14,657 bases of DNA from Chloroflexota bacterium (GTDB lineage Bacteria; Chloroflexota; Dehalococcoidia; Lucifugimonadales; JADFKI01), in NCBI GenBank assembly GCA_024648655.1, contig JAGGDZ010000255.1, forward strand, positions 1 through 14,657. The letters are read 5' to 3'. A program made the translations under genes and the position numbers. Below are positions 1-7,261 of the stretch, piece after piece (the stretch's first letter is position 1; each line of letters opens with the position of its first letter). The notes below the pieces were generated by a model. That model did not search any database. It was not told the origin of the DNA and was given only the letters and a program-made list of their open reading frames with translations.

Positions 1-652
1 TCAGGTACTCTACGAGGGCATCATCTTCCATACCCTCGCCTATGACCTCTCCATCCAGGTGCGCTGCGATCTGGCTGACGCTCACGCCGAGCAGGCGCCT
101 GTCTTCCGGTATCAACCCAAGCACACGCGCTCCCCTCATAGAAGCCTGCGCTGCAATTGACGGCATGAGGTTGGCGCGCGCATCAGTGCCCATGTACTGG
201 GTAACGCCGTTGATGATGTACCCAATCACCCTTCCACCGTAGGGCGCGCCCGTCGCCAGCACTATGCCGTGCGATAGCGAAGCGTCATATCCCGCCACAA
301 CCAGCACCTTCGCGTCAACATTGTCGCACACGATACGTCCTAGCGTCCCAGCCAGCCTGTTCGAGCCTTCCACAATAACAATTTCGTTATCCGCAGCCAG
401 ACTATTGATGAGAGCACTCACCTCATCGAAATTGCCACTGCTCACCCTATCCGCGACCTCGACGGGCATGCCCTTAGTGTCCGTGCCTAGCAGATCGGCG
501 TACATCGCGGTGTCCGGATCGTTCTCGCTGTCCGTAATGGGCTTGATTGCAACGACCGACTTGGACTGCGCTCTCAGTAGCTTGGCAAGCGCCATGCACA
601 CCGCTGTCTTGCCTACGCCCGGTCGATCGGATACGACATATAGGATGCTCAT
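1..652 (-). CDS. BioD-like P-loop ATPase with DRTGG-domain start (partial, 3' end off the left edge)
   Basis: The reading frame is open from an ATG at 650-652 to the window edge (217 codons visible). The N-terminus reads MSILYVVSDRPGVGKTAV, a Walker A loop of the dethiobiotin-synthetase/CobB-like type (AAA_26). Strand-forming segments EIVIVEGSN and AKVLVVAGYD follow, as in the BioD-like N-terminal half of phosphotransacetylase-type proteins (COG0857). Near the visible end, LGLIPEDRRLLGVSVSQIA matches the usual start of a DRTGG domain. Such proteins are cytosolic and probably nucleotide-binding. Their exact role is unclear, and a link to acetyl-CoA/acetate metabolism is only inferred. GGGAG at 659-663 lies 6 nt before the ATG and supports this start. 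The gene is divergent from the Uma2/ccm transcript. Plus-strand open frames across this region are shadows. Confidence 0.85.
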   Translation of the reverse strand, partial: MSILYVVSDRPGVGKTAVCMALAKLLRAQSKSVVAIKPITDSENDPDTAMYADLLGTDTKGMPVEVADRVSSGNFDEVSALINSLAADNEIVIVEGSNRLAGTLGRIVCDNVDAKVLVVAGYDASLSHGIVLATGAPYGGRVIGYIINGVTQYMGTDARANLMPSIAAQASMRGARVLGLIPEDRRLLGVSVSQIAAHLDGEVIGEGMEDDALVEYL

Positions 653-682
653 TCACTGCTCCCAAGGGTTGCTTCACAGTAC

Positions 683-709
683 TTGAGGATATAGCGTCGC
701 AATTATAAC
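683..709. promoter_or_regulatory. Overlapping divergent promoters
   Basis: Minus strand: TGTTATAAT, an extended -10 with a perfect TATAAT at 702-707, sits about 50 bp before the BioD-like gene and has no good -35. Plus strand: TATAAC at 704-709 with TTGAGG at 683-688 (15-bp spacer) could drive the Uma2/ccm transcript. The two -10 boxes share the same bases, so the two directions may compete. This rests on motif matches only. Confidence 0.4.
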
Positions 710-831
710 AAAAGGCGCGGGTAGGGTGTACTTTGTGCTAAAGTTAGTGGGACAACGAAGAATAATTCAGACGTGCTATGGTTGCACCGAAATTGGAGTC
801 CGGCTTCATTGCTCAGCAGAGAGACAAAACC

Positions 832-1164
832 ATGACCGCTCGAAGCGCTCTAAGACCACAGATTGCAGACTACGCTCATCTGGAACGGTTGCCAGACCCG
901 GAGCGTGAACCTGATATGCAGCAGCACGAAGGCATAATGTCCTGTCAGACAATACTTAGGCTCAATTTTGCCCACAGGGACGACGGACTGCTCTGGGGAC
1001 ACAGCGGGGCGCTAGATCTGGACTTGTTCTGGGATGATGGTGAGTTGCGCTTCCGCGACCCGATGGCAGGGGAGTTTCTGCTGACACCGGAAGAATTGCA
1101 GATTGAGCGAGATGCCGCAGAAGCTGAACTAGCCAGAGTTCGGGAGCAGTTGCGGAGGCTGTAG
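832..1164 (+). CDS. Uma2-family (DUF820) remnant with the catalytic core deleted
   Basis: A 110-residue frame starting at ATG 832 with an AGAGAG purine run just upstream. A longer frame from 778 exists, but the family-like sequence begins at MTARSALRPQ. Residues 1-50 (ADYAHLERLPDPEREPDMQQ and ILRLNFAHRDD) resemble the N-terminus of one Uma2 subfamily. Residues 52-110 (GLLWGHSGALDLDLFWDDG and LRFRDPMAGEFLLTPEEL, then a charged helix) resemble its C-terminus. The middle of the usual roughly 200-230-residue protein, which carries the PD-(D/E)XK-type residues, is absent. The two ends join in frame around 979-987. It is therefore probably catalytically dead: an in-frame deletion product that may still be translated. 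It ends 5 bp before the ccmH start codon and is likely co-transcribed with it. Confidence 0.7.
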   Translation: MTARSALRPQIADYAHLERLPDPEREPDMQQHEGIMSCQTILRLNFAHRDDGLLWGHSGALDLDLFWDDGELRFRDPMAGEFLLTPEELQIERDAAEAELARVREQLRRL

Positions 1165-1169
1165 CAGGA

Positions 1170-1730
1170 TTGATACAAGTGTCAGGTTTCAAGTATCGCG
1201 TATCGTCAGACGGTCGCAGTTCTCTCATCCTTTTCATCGTGTCTATCTATGCCGGCGTCCTGCTCATGGCATGCAGCAACGCACAGTCTGACGTACCGGC
1301 TATGGAACAGCGCGCGCAGGCGCTAAACAGATCCATTATGTGCCCCGTCTGTCCCGGAGAGTCCATCGACCAGTCACAGGTTGCTCTCGCCGTGCAGATG
1401 CGTGGCATAGTCAACGAAAAGCTAGCAGAGGGTTGGTCAGATGAGCAGGTGCGCGAGTTCTTCGTGGAACGGTACGGGCATAGCGTCCTACTGGAGCCGC
1501 CGACTGAGGGCGTATCCCTCGCCGTCTGGCTTCTGCCGCCGGTTGGCGTCGCAGTAGCGATTGTGTCATTCATCCTTGTCCTGCGCCGGATGCGCCGCAC
1601 ACAGCCCACTTCGACCGCCAACGAAGCACAAGACACTATGACGGACGAAGACCTCCAATCCTACTACGAACGTATCGAAGCTTCCGTATCCGGAACTAGC
1701 AGAGATGGACAGGATATAAGAGATGGTTGA
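1170..1730 (+). CDS. ccmH: Cytochrome c-type biogenesis protein CcmH/NrfF
   Basis: CcmH is the membrane-anchored thiol reductant/chaperone of system I cytochrome c maturation. It presents reduced CXXCH motifs of apocytochrome c for haem ligation outside the membrane. The hallmark is RSIMCPVCPGESIDQSQ at residues 54-70, with the redox CXXC at C58/C61 (LRCPVC-like). The three-helix domain follows (VALAVQMRGIV, EGWSDEQVREFFVERYG). A membrane helix lies at about 115-140, then a charged cytoplasmic tail to 186. The N-terminus has a hydrophobic segment ending LLMAC at C35, so it may be a signal peptide or an atypical lipobox. The proposed start is TTG at 1170 with AGGA just before it and GGAGG at 1153-1157. 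GTG at 1179 is an alternative. The stop overlaps the ccmF start by 8 bp, showing translational coupling. Confidence 0.9.
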   Translation: MIQVSGFKYRVSSDGRSSLILFIVSIYAGVLLMACSNAQSDVPAMEQRAQALNRSIMCPVCPGESIDQSQVALAVQMRGIVNEKLAEGWSDEQVREFFVERYGHSVLLEPPTEGVSLAVWLLPPVGVAVAIVSFILVLRRMRRTQPTSTANEAQDTMTDEDLQSYYERIEASVSGTSRDGQDIRDG

Positions 1731-3708
1731 TGCCGGACAGCTTGCCCTCGTAATCGCGCTGGTCGTGACGGCATACGCCGCAATCGGCTCGTTTGTGGGC
1801 GCCTGGCAGCGCATACCCGATCTGACGGCAAGCGCACGCTACGGCTTCTACTCCGTGCCCCTGCTGCTGCTCGTATCCACTGGGGCGCTGGTGTACGCTT
1901 TCGTTACGCGCGATTTCGGAGTGCGCTATGTCGCCGAAAACAGCAACCTCGCCATGCCGCACATCTACACTTGGGTCGCATTCTATGCAGGCAATGCAGG
2001 CTCTCTTCTGTACCTTGCCCTCGTGCTAGCAGGCGTGTCGGCGATCGCCGCGCTCACTATTCGTAAGCGCCTGCCGCACACAACGCCCTACGCGCTCGGC
2101 ACGATGGCGCTTATACTGCTATTCTTCCTCGTAATTATGCTCTTTCTCGCCAACCCGCTGGAGCGCTTGCCAATTGCGCCCCCGGACGGGCAGGGCATCA
2201 ATCCCCTGCTAGTTCACTTCGGCATGTTCATACATCCACCGCTTCAAATGGCGGGGCTGGTCCTCGTCGCGGTGCCGTTCAGCATCGCTATGGGCGCGCT
2301 CGCGGCTCGGCGCGGCGGACGTGACGAGTGGGTGGATCTCGGCAGGCTCTGGGGCATGGTCTCGTGGCTGGTGCTCACGATGGGACTCATGCTCGGAAGC
2401 TGGTGGGCGTACACTATACTAGGCTGGGGCGGCTACTGGGCATGGGACCCCGTTGAAAACTCTGCACTGATGCCCTGGCTAGCGATGACCGCATTCGTCC
2501 ACTCCATCATGGTGCAGAAGCGGCGCGGGATGTTCCGAATGTGGAACATGGCGCTCATCATAATCGCGTTCACGATGGCACAGATGGGCATGTTCATAAA
2601 CCGAGGCGGTCCCGTCCCATCGGTGCATTCCTTCGCGCAGAGCACGATGGGTTGGCTGTTCCTCGCGTTCATGGCAGGAACGCTGCTCGTATCTATAGTT
2701 GTCTTCTTGTGGCGCTACGGCTCGCTGAGAAGCCGCGCGCAGCTTGAGGCATTCGTTTCCCGAGAGAGCGCATTCCTCGGCCAGAATATACTCTTCCTAT
2801 TGGTCGCATTCGTAACCCTGTGGGGCACGATATTCCCGGTATTCAGCCAGGCGGCGGACGACACTGTCATCACCGTCGGTCGTCCATTCTTCGATCGGGT
2901 GAACGGGCCCATCCTGCTGCTCATCGTGGTTCTGATGGGCATAGGTCCCCTGCTGCCATGGAGACGCTCGACCACGCAAAGCCTGGTACGCGCTCTTCGC
3001 GCCCCTCTTGTCGCCGCTCTGCTGACCCTAGTGGTTCTGCTGATAGTCGGCGTACGTCAGCCTATTGCTCTGGTCGCATTCGCGTCGGTAGGTCTGGCGG
3101 TCGGCGGCATTGTGACCGAGTGGACGCGAGGCACTCGCTCCCGACATCGGCGAGGCGAAGCATACTCCGCGGCGTTCCTCAACTTGCTTTCCGGCAACCG
3201 TCCCCGCTATGGCGGTTACATCGTGCATCTGGGCATTTCGATGCTCGCCATTGGCGCGATAGCGTCATCGTTCTTCAGCGTGCAGCGCGACATCGCAATG
3301 ATTCCCGGCGATGTCGCGTCCTTCGGCGACTATACCTTCAGGTATGTTGGCGCCAACCACACGCTGCACCCGGACAGAGCCGAATCCGTAGCTACGTTCG
3401 ATGTGTGGAAGGGTGAGCGATCGACAGGCAGAATGGAGGCGTTCCGTGCCTTCTACCCCACATTCCGAATAGCTTCCACGAAGGGCGCTATTCGCAGCAC
3501 CCCCATTGAAGACTTCTACATCGTACCATCTGAATTCGGCGCAGACGACCAGGCGGTCTTCCGAGTGCTCATAAATCCTATGGTCTGGTGGATGTGGGCA
3601 TCCGGACCAGTGCTGGCGCTGGGAATCCTTGTCGGACTGTGGCCATCACGACAGCCTGCGCCCGCCGATGTTCGAGTTCCGGGTGGCGCTCATCCGGCGA
3701 GAGCGTAG
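1723..3708 (+). CDS. ccmF: Haem lyase subunit CcmF/NrfE
   Basis: CcmF is the integral membrane core of the system I cytochrome c haem lyase. It accepts haem from holo-CcmE and attaches it with CcmH/CcmI. The 661 residues match the usual family length, with about 15 predicted hydrophobic helices. The WWD haem-handling domain is at 234-252 (GWGGYWAWDPVENSALMPWL). Four histidines fall where the family has its conserved ones: H171 (FIHPPL), H260, H302 (SVHSFAQ) and H502 (YGGYIVHLG). These correspond to the TM- and periplasmic-His pairs known from E. coli CcmF. A large soluble loop (about 515-625) precedes the last helix (WWMWASGPVLALGILVGLW). The ATG at 1723 lies inside the end of ccmH. The next gene starts 3 bp after the stop. 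No CcmA/B/C/D/E genes are in the window. Confidence 0.95.
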   Translation: MVDAGQLALVIALVVTAYAAIGSFVGAWQRIPDLTASARYGFYSVPLLLLVSTGALVYAFVTRDFGVRYVAENSNLAMPHIYTWVAFYAGNAGSLLYLALVLAGVSAIAALTIRKRLPHTTPYALGTMALILLFFLVIMLFLANPLERLPIAPPDGQGINPLLVHFGMFIHPPLQMAGLVLVAVPFSIAMGALAARRGGRDEWVDLGRLWGMVSWLVLTMGLMLGSWWAYTILGWGGYWAWDPVENSALMPWLAMTAFVHSIMVQKRRGMFRMWNMALIIIAFTMAQMGMFINRGGPVPSVHSFAQSTMGWLFLAFMAGTLLVSIVVFLWRYGSLRSRAQLEAFVSRESAFLGQNILFLLVAFVTLWGTIFPVFSQAADDTVITVGRPFFDRVNGPILLLIVVLMGIGPLLPWRRSTTQSLVRALRAPLVAALLTLVVLLIVGVRQPIALVAFASVGLAVGGIVTEWTRGTRSRHRRGEAYSAAFLNLLSGNRPRYGGYIVHLGISMLAIGAIASSFFSVQRDIAMIPGDVASFGDYTFRYVGANHTLHPDRAESVATFDVWKGERSTGRMEAFRAFYPTFRIASTKGAIRSTPIEDFYIVPSEFGADDQAVFRVLINPMVWWMWASGPVLALGILVGLWPSRQPAPADVRVPGGAHPARA

Positions 3709-3711
3709 CTC

Positions 3712-4074
3712 ATGCTTGTGTTCATTGCTGTACTGCTTGCGCTCATCCCCGCGATTGTCATCGTGTACCCGTTCCTACGGCGTGGTGAGAGCGACGAATG
3801 GCTTGACGACGAAAGCTCGCCTATGGCAACGCTGCAACGGCGCTGGGAGGCTGCACTCGACGGCATACGCAGCGCGGAATTGGAGCATGCAATCGGCAAC
3901 CTGAGCGAGGAGAACTACCGCTGGCTGCGCCGCCAGTACATGCGTGAGGCAGCGGTAGTCATGCGCGCGATGGAATTGGAGAACGAAGAAGAAGACGCGC
4001 TGCTGGTGCAGATAGAAGTCGAGAGCAGGCGAGTCAGGGAGCGTGTGTTAGGGGATGAGCAGACCACAGGCTGA
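3712..4074 (+). CDS. Short CcmI-like membrane-anchored protein
   Basis: A 120-residue protein starting 3 bp after ccmF. It has one N-terminal membrane helix (FIAVLLALIPAIVIVYPFL), a short linker, and a helical charged region. The pattern ELEHAIGNLSEENYRWLRRQ resembles the N-terminal CcmI segment, in which a membrane helix is followed by a heptad-rich stretch containing G-x-LSEEEY. The family member in E. coli-like systems continues into a TPR domain that binds apocytochrome. Here that is missing, so only the anchoring/coiled-coil part is present, as in short CcmI-like genes next to ccmF in several lineages. Position and topology suggest it helps tether or organise CcmF/CcmH. This functional link is inferred. 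It is the last gene of the visible ccm operon. Confidence 0.65.
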   Translation: MLVFIAVLLALIPAIVIVYPFLRRGESDEWLDDESSPMATLQRRWEAALDGIRSAELEHAIGNLSEENYRWLRRQYMREAAVVMRAMELENEEEDALLVQIEVESRRVRERVLGDEQTTG

Positions 4075-4095
4075 TTTTGTGTGTATGTGGTCTGC
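4059..4095. terminator. Inverted repeat at the end of the ccm operon
   Basis: GCAGACCAC (4059-4067) and GTGGTCTGC (4087-4095) are perfect complements separated by 19 nt that contain the ccmI-like stop codon. The repeat sits between converging genes and could end transcription in either direction. There is no T-run after it, so a classical intrinsic terminator is not shown. Confidence 0.35.
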
Positions 4096-4113
4096 CAACT
4101 AGCGATCCGCCAA

Positions 4114-4581
4114 TTATCGAGTGGAGTTGCCATTGCGGTTTCCGCTGCTGTTTACTTCCGTGCCCGGTATAGGCTCATAGAACTCTCTACCCTCACGTTC
4201 CGCCTCTTCCCTGCGCTGAAGCCAACCCAAAATTTCTTCGCGCATTTCTACTCTGCCTTCCTCCCTGCCTTCTTTTCTGCCTTCCTCTCTGCCTTCTTCT
4301 CTGCCTTCTTCCTTCTGGCGCTCTTTCAGTGGCTCTATGAACTTCTGCCTGAGATAATCTGCCGGCAACAAAACCATACGCCCCACCTCCATGAAGCTGA
4401 TTATAGAAGTCGCGTACAACACGCCGCTGGAAGTAGCCGACTTAACGAGTTCCATCCAATCTGTCCAGTGAGAACATTCAGGGCATCCACCAACCACCAC
4501 TATGACAACGATCGTAATCACGATGGTAACGCTGAATATGGAAAAGTATATTGGTTGCCATTTCTTAGATGATGTTTCCAC
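4114..4581 (-). CDS. Small membrane protein with repeat-encoded charged helix (EEGR repeats)
   Basis: 155 residues from a GTG at 4581, with GGAAGG just upstream. Residues 10-32 form a very hydrophobic helix (IYFSIFSVTIVITIVVIVVV), and a second weaker hydrophobic stretch lies near 53-74 (GVLYATSIISFMEVGRMVLL). A conserved-looking LRQKFIEPLKERQKEEG introduces a highly charged helix made of GREE-type four-residue repeats, then WLQRREEAEREGREFYEPIPG. I do not recognise a named family. Proteins with this arrangement (membrane helices, PLKER, glycine-arginine-glutamate repeats, RREEAEREG, EPxPG end) seem recurrent in Chloroflexota-like genomes, but that is recollection. It has no nuclease core, so the 'EGxREG' tail seen in Rpn-like transposases is only superficially similar. 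It is inserted opposite and between the ccm operon and the next exported protein. Confidence 0.65.
   Translation of the reverse strand: METSSKKWQPIYFSIFSVTIVITIVVIVVVGGCPECSHWTDWMELVKSATSSGVLYATSIISFMEVGRMVLLPADYLRQKFIEPLKERQKEEGREEGREEGRKEGREEGRVEMREEILGWLQRREEAEREGREFYEPIPGTEVNSSGNRNGNSTR
4253..4312 (-). repeat. Five 12-bp tandem units inside the membrane-protein gene
   Basis: The plus-strand word CTGCCTTC recurs exactly every 12 bp at 4253, 4265, 4277, 4289 and 4301. Each unit encodes four residues (GREE or GRKE) on the minus strand, so changes in unit number keep the frame and only alter helix length. This is a likely slippage hotspot. Confidence 0.85.
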
Positions 4582-4658
4582 AAGCCTTCCACAGCATATT
4601 GTCGATTAGCACGTCCTGTTAGCCGATTCTACCACATCTTCCAACGTCTTATGGCACA

Positions 4659-4672
4659 ATTATATTGTCAAA
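4659..4672 (-). promoter_or_regulatory. Possible minus-strand promoter for the EEGR-repeat protein
   Basis: The minus strand carries TATAAT (4659-4664) overlapped by TTGACA (4667-4672), about 80 bp upstream of the GTG start. The two hexamers are too close to act together. One of them probably belongs to a promoter with a poor partner box. Motif-only call. Confidence 0.25.
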
Positions 4673-4730
4673 AGCCTGAAAGGTAATTCGGTAGCGTCAG
4701 ACTCTGAAAACTGATAACTTTGAACATGCA

Positions 4731-5804
4731 ATGAGAACTCATCCCCGTCTGCGAAATCCCTCGTCCATCTTGCTGATCTTATTCGCGACCGCTTGCAGTT
4801 TGGTGGCTGCCAGTCATGCCACGGCGCTGGCACAGCAGTCGCCGCTGTCCATATCAGGTCGGCTCGTCAACGGCTCACCCCAGCCCGACAGCCTCTTCGG
4901 GCTTCCGGTTATACTTCACATGCAAGGCGAAGCCACCTATGATAACAAGACGACCATCACCGACAACGACGGGGGCTTCACATTTGACGGCATCGTGTAC
5001 GACCCCACCCTCGTCTATGGCGTATCGGTGCGCTACCAGGACGCCATTTACGGTACAGAGGTCAATCTGGCGGACGGAACACCACCCCCGGTAACCATCG
5101 AGGTGTACGACGCTGTGTATGAACAGGATGTCATAAGGATTGGCTCCGCGTCACTTCTCTTTGCCGATGCCGATCGTATGACGCAGAGCGTCTCCGCTCT
5201 CGAAATCGTGAAAGTCATCAACGACTCCGACTTCACCTTCGTGCCCGGCAGCGGCGGCCCCATGAGCCTGCTGCGCTTCGGCCTGCCTCCGGGCGCGGAA
5301 GGCTTGCAGGTCGATACCCGCCTGCTAGGCGCAGATATTGTGCAGGTTGATCGGGGCTTCGCAGTCATCGGCAGCGTTCCACCCGGCGAGCACGACATCA
5401 TGTTCACCTACACTTTCCCTTACGACGGAGTGGAGACCACCTTCGAGAAGTCGTTCCCGTTCGGTGCGGACAGCCTCCGCCTTCTATCCCCCAACGAAGT
5501 GCTGTCACTCGCAAGCGAGGACATTGGTACGCCGGAGCCGGTGACCATCGGCGAGCGTCCCTATCAGCTCATAGAAACCTCGAACGTCGAACGGGGCAGA
5601 CGCATCAACGTGCGGCTCTCGGGACTGCCCCAAACGACACTGGCGGACCGTGTACAGGGTGCCGTCACCGGCGCGCGCTACGAGTACATCGCCCCCGCCC
5701 TGCTCGCCGTATTCTTGACCGCGCTCATCCCCTTCGCCATCATCCGCCACAGGACGAGAAGGACTGCCTATAGTGAAGTGGATGAGCGCACAGATCCGGA
5801 ATAG
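4731..5804 (+). CDS. Exported membrane-anchored protein with carboxypeptidase-regulatory-like domain
   Basis: 357 residues. An N-terminal signal peptide (SILLILFATACSLVAASHA, cleavage probably after ATALA) shows export. Residues 40-125 look like a beta-sandwich of the carboxypeptidase regulatory/CNA-B-like type: SISGRLVNG, then DNDGGFTFDGIVYDP, then VSVRYQDAIYGTEVNL. Residues 130-310 form a second beta-rich region with no enzyme motif that I recognise. Residues 318-340 (YIAPALLAVFLTALIPFAII) form a membrane anchor followed by basic residues, so most of the protein faces the outside. In this context it may be an envelope protein linked to the ccm cluster, but no direct evidence ties it to haem delivery. 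The 3' end overlaps the converging GNAT gene by 37 bp. Confidence 0.8.
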   Translation: MRTHPRLRNPSSILLILFATACSLVAASHATALAQQSPLSISGRLVNGSPQPDSLFGLPVILHMQGEATYDNKTTITDNDGGFTFDGIVYDPTLVYGVSVRYQDAIYGTEVNLADGTPPPVTIEVYDAVYEQDVIRIGSASLLFADADRMTQSVSALEIVKVINDSDFTFVPGSGGPMSLLRFGLPPGAEGLQVDTRLLGADIVQVDRGFAVIGSVPPGEHDIMFTYTFPYDGVETTFEKSFPFGADSLRLLSPNEVLSLASEDIGTPEPVTIGERPYQLIETSNVERGRRINVRLSGLPQTTLADRVQGAVTGARYEYIAPALLAVFLTALIPFAIIRHRTRRTAYSEVDERTDPE

Positions 5805-6319
5805 CCCAGCCTCTTCACCAGATATTCGCACACCTCCCGCCATTCCCGTCGCCTACCGTGCATGTCCGTGTATGCGCCGCCAATCTCGAATACGCCGATG
5901 CCCGTATCGACATAACCTAGCCGCTCGTACAGTGCGCGGGCGCGCGGATTGTCGATGCCCACCGCCAAGCCTATCTTCCCGAACCCTCGCTCCATCGCCA
6001 GCCGCTCGCCATGTTTCAATATCCTAGTCCCAATCCCCCGAGAACGATGCTCCGGCATCACGAACAAGTCTTCCACATGCGCGCATCTTGGGATACGCTC
6101 GGCAACGAAGGCATCCGTCGTTCCCTCCCACCTAACTATCGTGTGCCCAATGGGTATCTCGCCCTGCCAGGCTATCAGGTACGTCAGCCGCCCGTCCCGC
6201 TGCTGCGTAAATCGGTCATGATGTCGCCCCGCCAGCCGTTCAACATCGAGATGCGCGTCGAGGATCGGGAGTTCGTCCTCAGCTAACGGTCGTATTTCCG
6301 ACGCTAATTCGATTGACAT
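5768..6319 (-). CDS. GNAT-family N-acetyltransferase
   Basis: GNAT enzymes move an acetyl group from acetyl-CoA to an amine on a small molecule or protein. The core is clear: the substrate-side strands (RLTYLIAWQGEIPIGHTIV), then strand beta4 (AHVEDLFVMPEHR), then the acetyl-CoA loop RSRGIGTRIL (the Q/RxxGxG/A motif), then the RALYERLGYVDTG C-terminal motif. The substrate cannot be deduced. I prefer ATG 6319 (MSIELASEIRPL). GTG at 6328 gives three more residues, and neither has a clear Shine-Dalgarno site. The AT-rich upstream region has a 9-bp direct repeat (ATGCTACTA/ATGCTACGA). The stop lies inside the 3' end of the converging exported-protein gene. Confidence 0.88.
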   Translation of the reverse strand: MSIELASEIRPLAEDELPILDAHLDVERLAGRHHDRFTQQRDGRLTYLIAWQGEIPIGHTIVRWEGTTDAFVAERIPRCAHVEDLFVMPEHRSRGIGTRILKHGERLAMERGFGKIGLAVGIDNPRARALYERLGYVDTGIGVFEIGGAYTDMHGRRREWREVCEYLVKRLGYSGSVRSSTSL

Positions 6320-6460
6320 ATGATGCACAATAAAATGCTACTAATGCTACGATTCCCAGTTTGGGGCAGTAGGGATTTAAGATCGGGTGCTATGCGAGGC
6401 ATTCTACGGAGTTTGGCATTTCGAGGGACGAGTTTGACCGTGCATAGACACCTCTCCGTT

Positions 6461-7261
6461 CTACTTGATCAGCCTCTTCCGCATCTGCCTCGACGCCAGC
6501 CACACTGCGACGAGCAGGAATGCAACCAATTCCCCCACCCACAACAGCATCCACGGCGTAAGTTCTCCGACGAAAAGACCCCGAACCAGTGCCGCCGACG
6601 CCGTCAGCGGCAACGCCCATGCTGCGTTCTGCACCACCTCCGGCAGCCTGTCCAGCGGGAAGAAGACCCCGCTCACCCAGAACATCGGCAGGATGAACAG
6701 CGTCAGGAAGTTGTTGATCGAGCCTATCGTGCTCGCAGTCGCCGTCATTACCATCGAGATAGCCGCGAACGTCAGGCCAACGAGATACGCCACCGGCAGC
6801 GCGAGAATAGCCCACGGCGAGCTTACAAGCCCGAATATCGTAGCGACAAAAAGCACTGCCACGGCCGACACTAAGCCGCGCGTCGCTCCCCACAAGACCT
6901 CTCCTACCACTATGTCCTCAGGACCCAGCGGCGTGAACAGGATGGACTCATATAAGTTGTGCGTCTCCATTCGCATATACGCGCCGTATGAGGCGTCGAA
7001 TGTCGCATGGAACATGGCATAAGAGGCTATGACGCCCGGCGCGAGGAAGTGCGGATAACTTATGCCCTCGCCGAGGTTTGATATGTAAGCGCCCAGCCCG
7101 AAACCCACACCCAGTAGAAGCACGAACGGCTCTACGAAGAGACCGCCGATCTCGAAGCGCCAGGCGCGCCGGAAGGCGTCAAGGTTGCGCTGCCACACGC
7201 GGAATCCGCCCCACACGGGCGTCCGCTGCGCCATTGTCGTCATCGTTGTTAATGTCGTCAT
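6461..7261 (-). CDS. ABC-2 type transporter permease (NodJ/DrrB-like)
   Basis: 266 residues with six hydrophobic helices after a cytoplasmic N-terminal amphipathic segment (RNLDAFRRAWRFEI). The FVEPFVLLLGVGFGLGAYI stretch, the central ASYGAYMRMETHNLYESILFTPL region and FWVSGVFFPLDRLPEVVQ are typical of the NodJ/DrrB branch of ABC-2 exporters. The protein should form the membrane channel for the ATPase encoded upstream, exporting a lipid, drug or polysaccharide-type substrate that cannot be named. The start is uncertain: ATG at 7261 has no Shine-Dalgarno site, and further in-frame ATGs occur at 7243 and 7234 within an ATGACGACA direct repeat. Confidence 0.92.
   Translation of the reverse strand: MTTLTTMTTMAQRTPVWGGFRVWQRNLDAFRRAWRFEIGGLFVEPFVLLLGVGFGLGAYISNLGEGISYPHFLAPGVIASYAMFHATFDASYGAYMRMETHNLYESILFTPLGPEDIVVGEVLWGATRGLVSAVAVLFVATIFGLVSSPWAILALPVAYLVGLTFAAISMVMTATASTIGSINNFLTLFILPMFWVSGVFFPLDRLPEVVQNAAWALPLTASAALVRGLFVGELTPWMLLWVGELVAFLLVAVWLASRQMRKRLIK

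Noticed and set aside
264..686. Open frame of 140 codons on the plus strand
   Set aside because: Shadow of the minus-strand BioD-like gene, whose frame carries the Walker A loop and a Shine-Dalgarno site; the plus frame has no family pattern.
2820..3416. Open frame of 198 codons inside ccmF
   Set aside because: Arg/Ser/His-rich composition typical of an off-frame reading of a GC-rich membrane-protein gene; CcmF motifs continue through the region.
4114..4581. Rpn-type transposase/nuclease because of the charged G-R-E repeat tail
   Set aside because: No PD-(D/E)XK core is present; the N-terminus is a membrane helix.
6320..6874. Plus-strand frames opposite the ABC permease (also 6465-7022)
   Set aside because: Antisense shadows; the minus strand has a clear permease with typical membrane helices.
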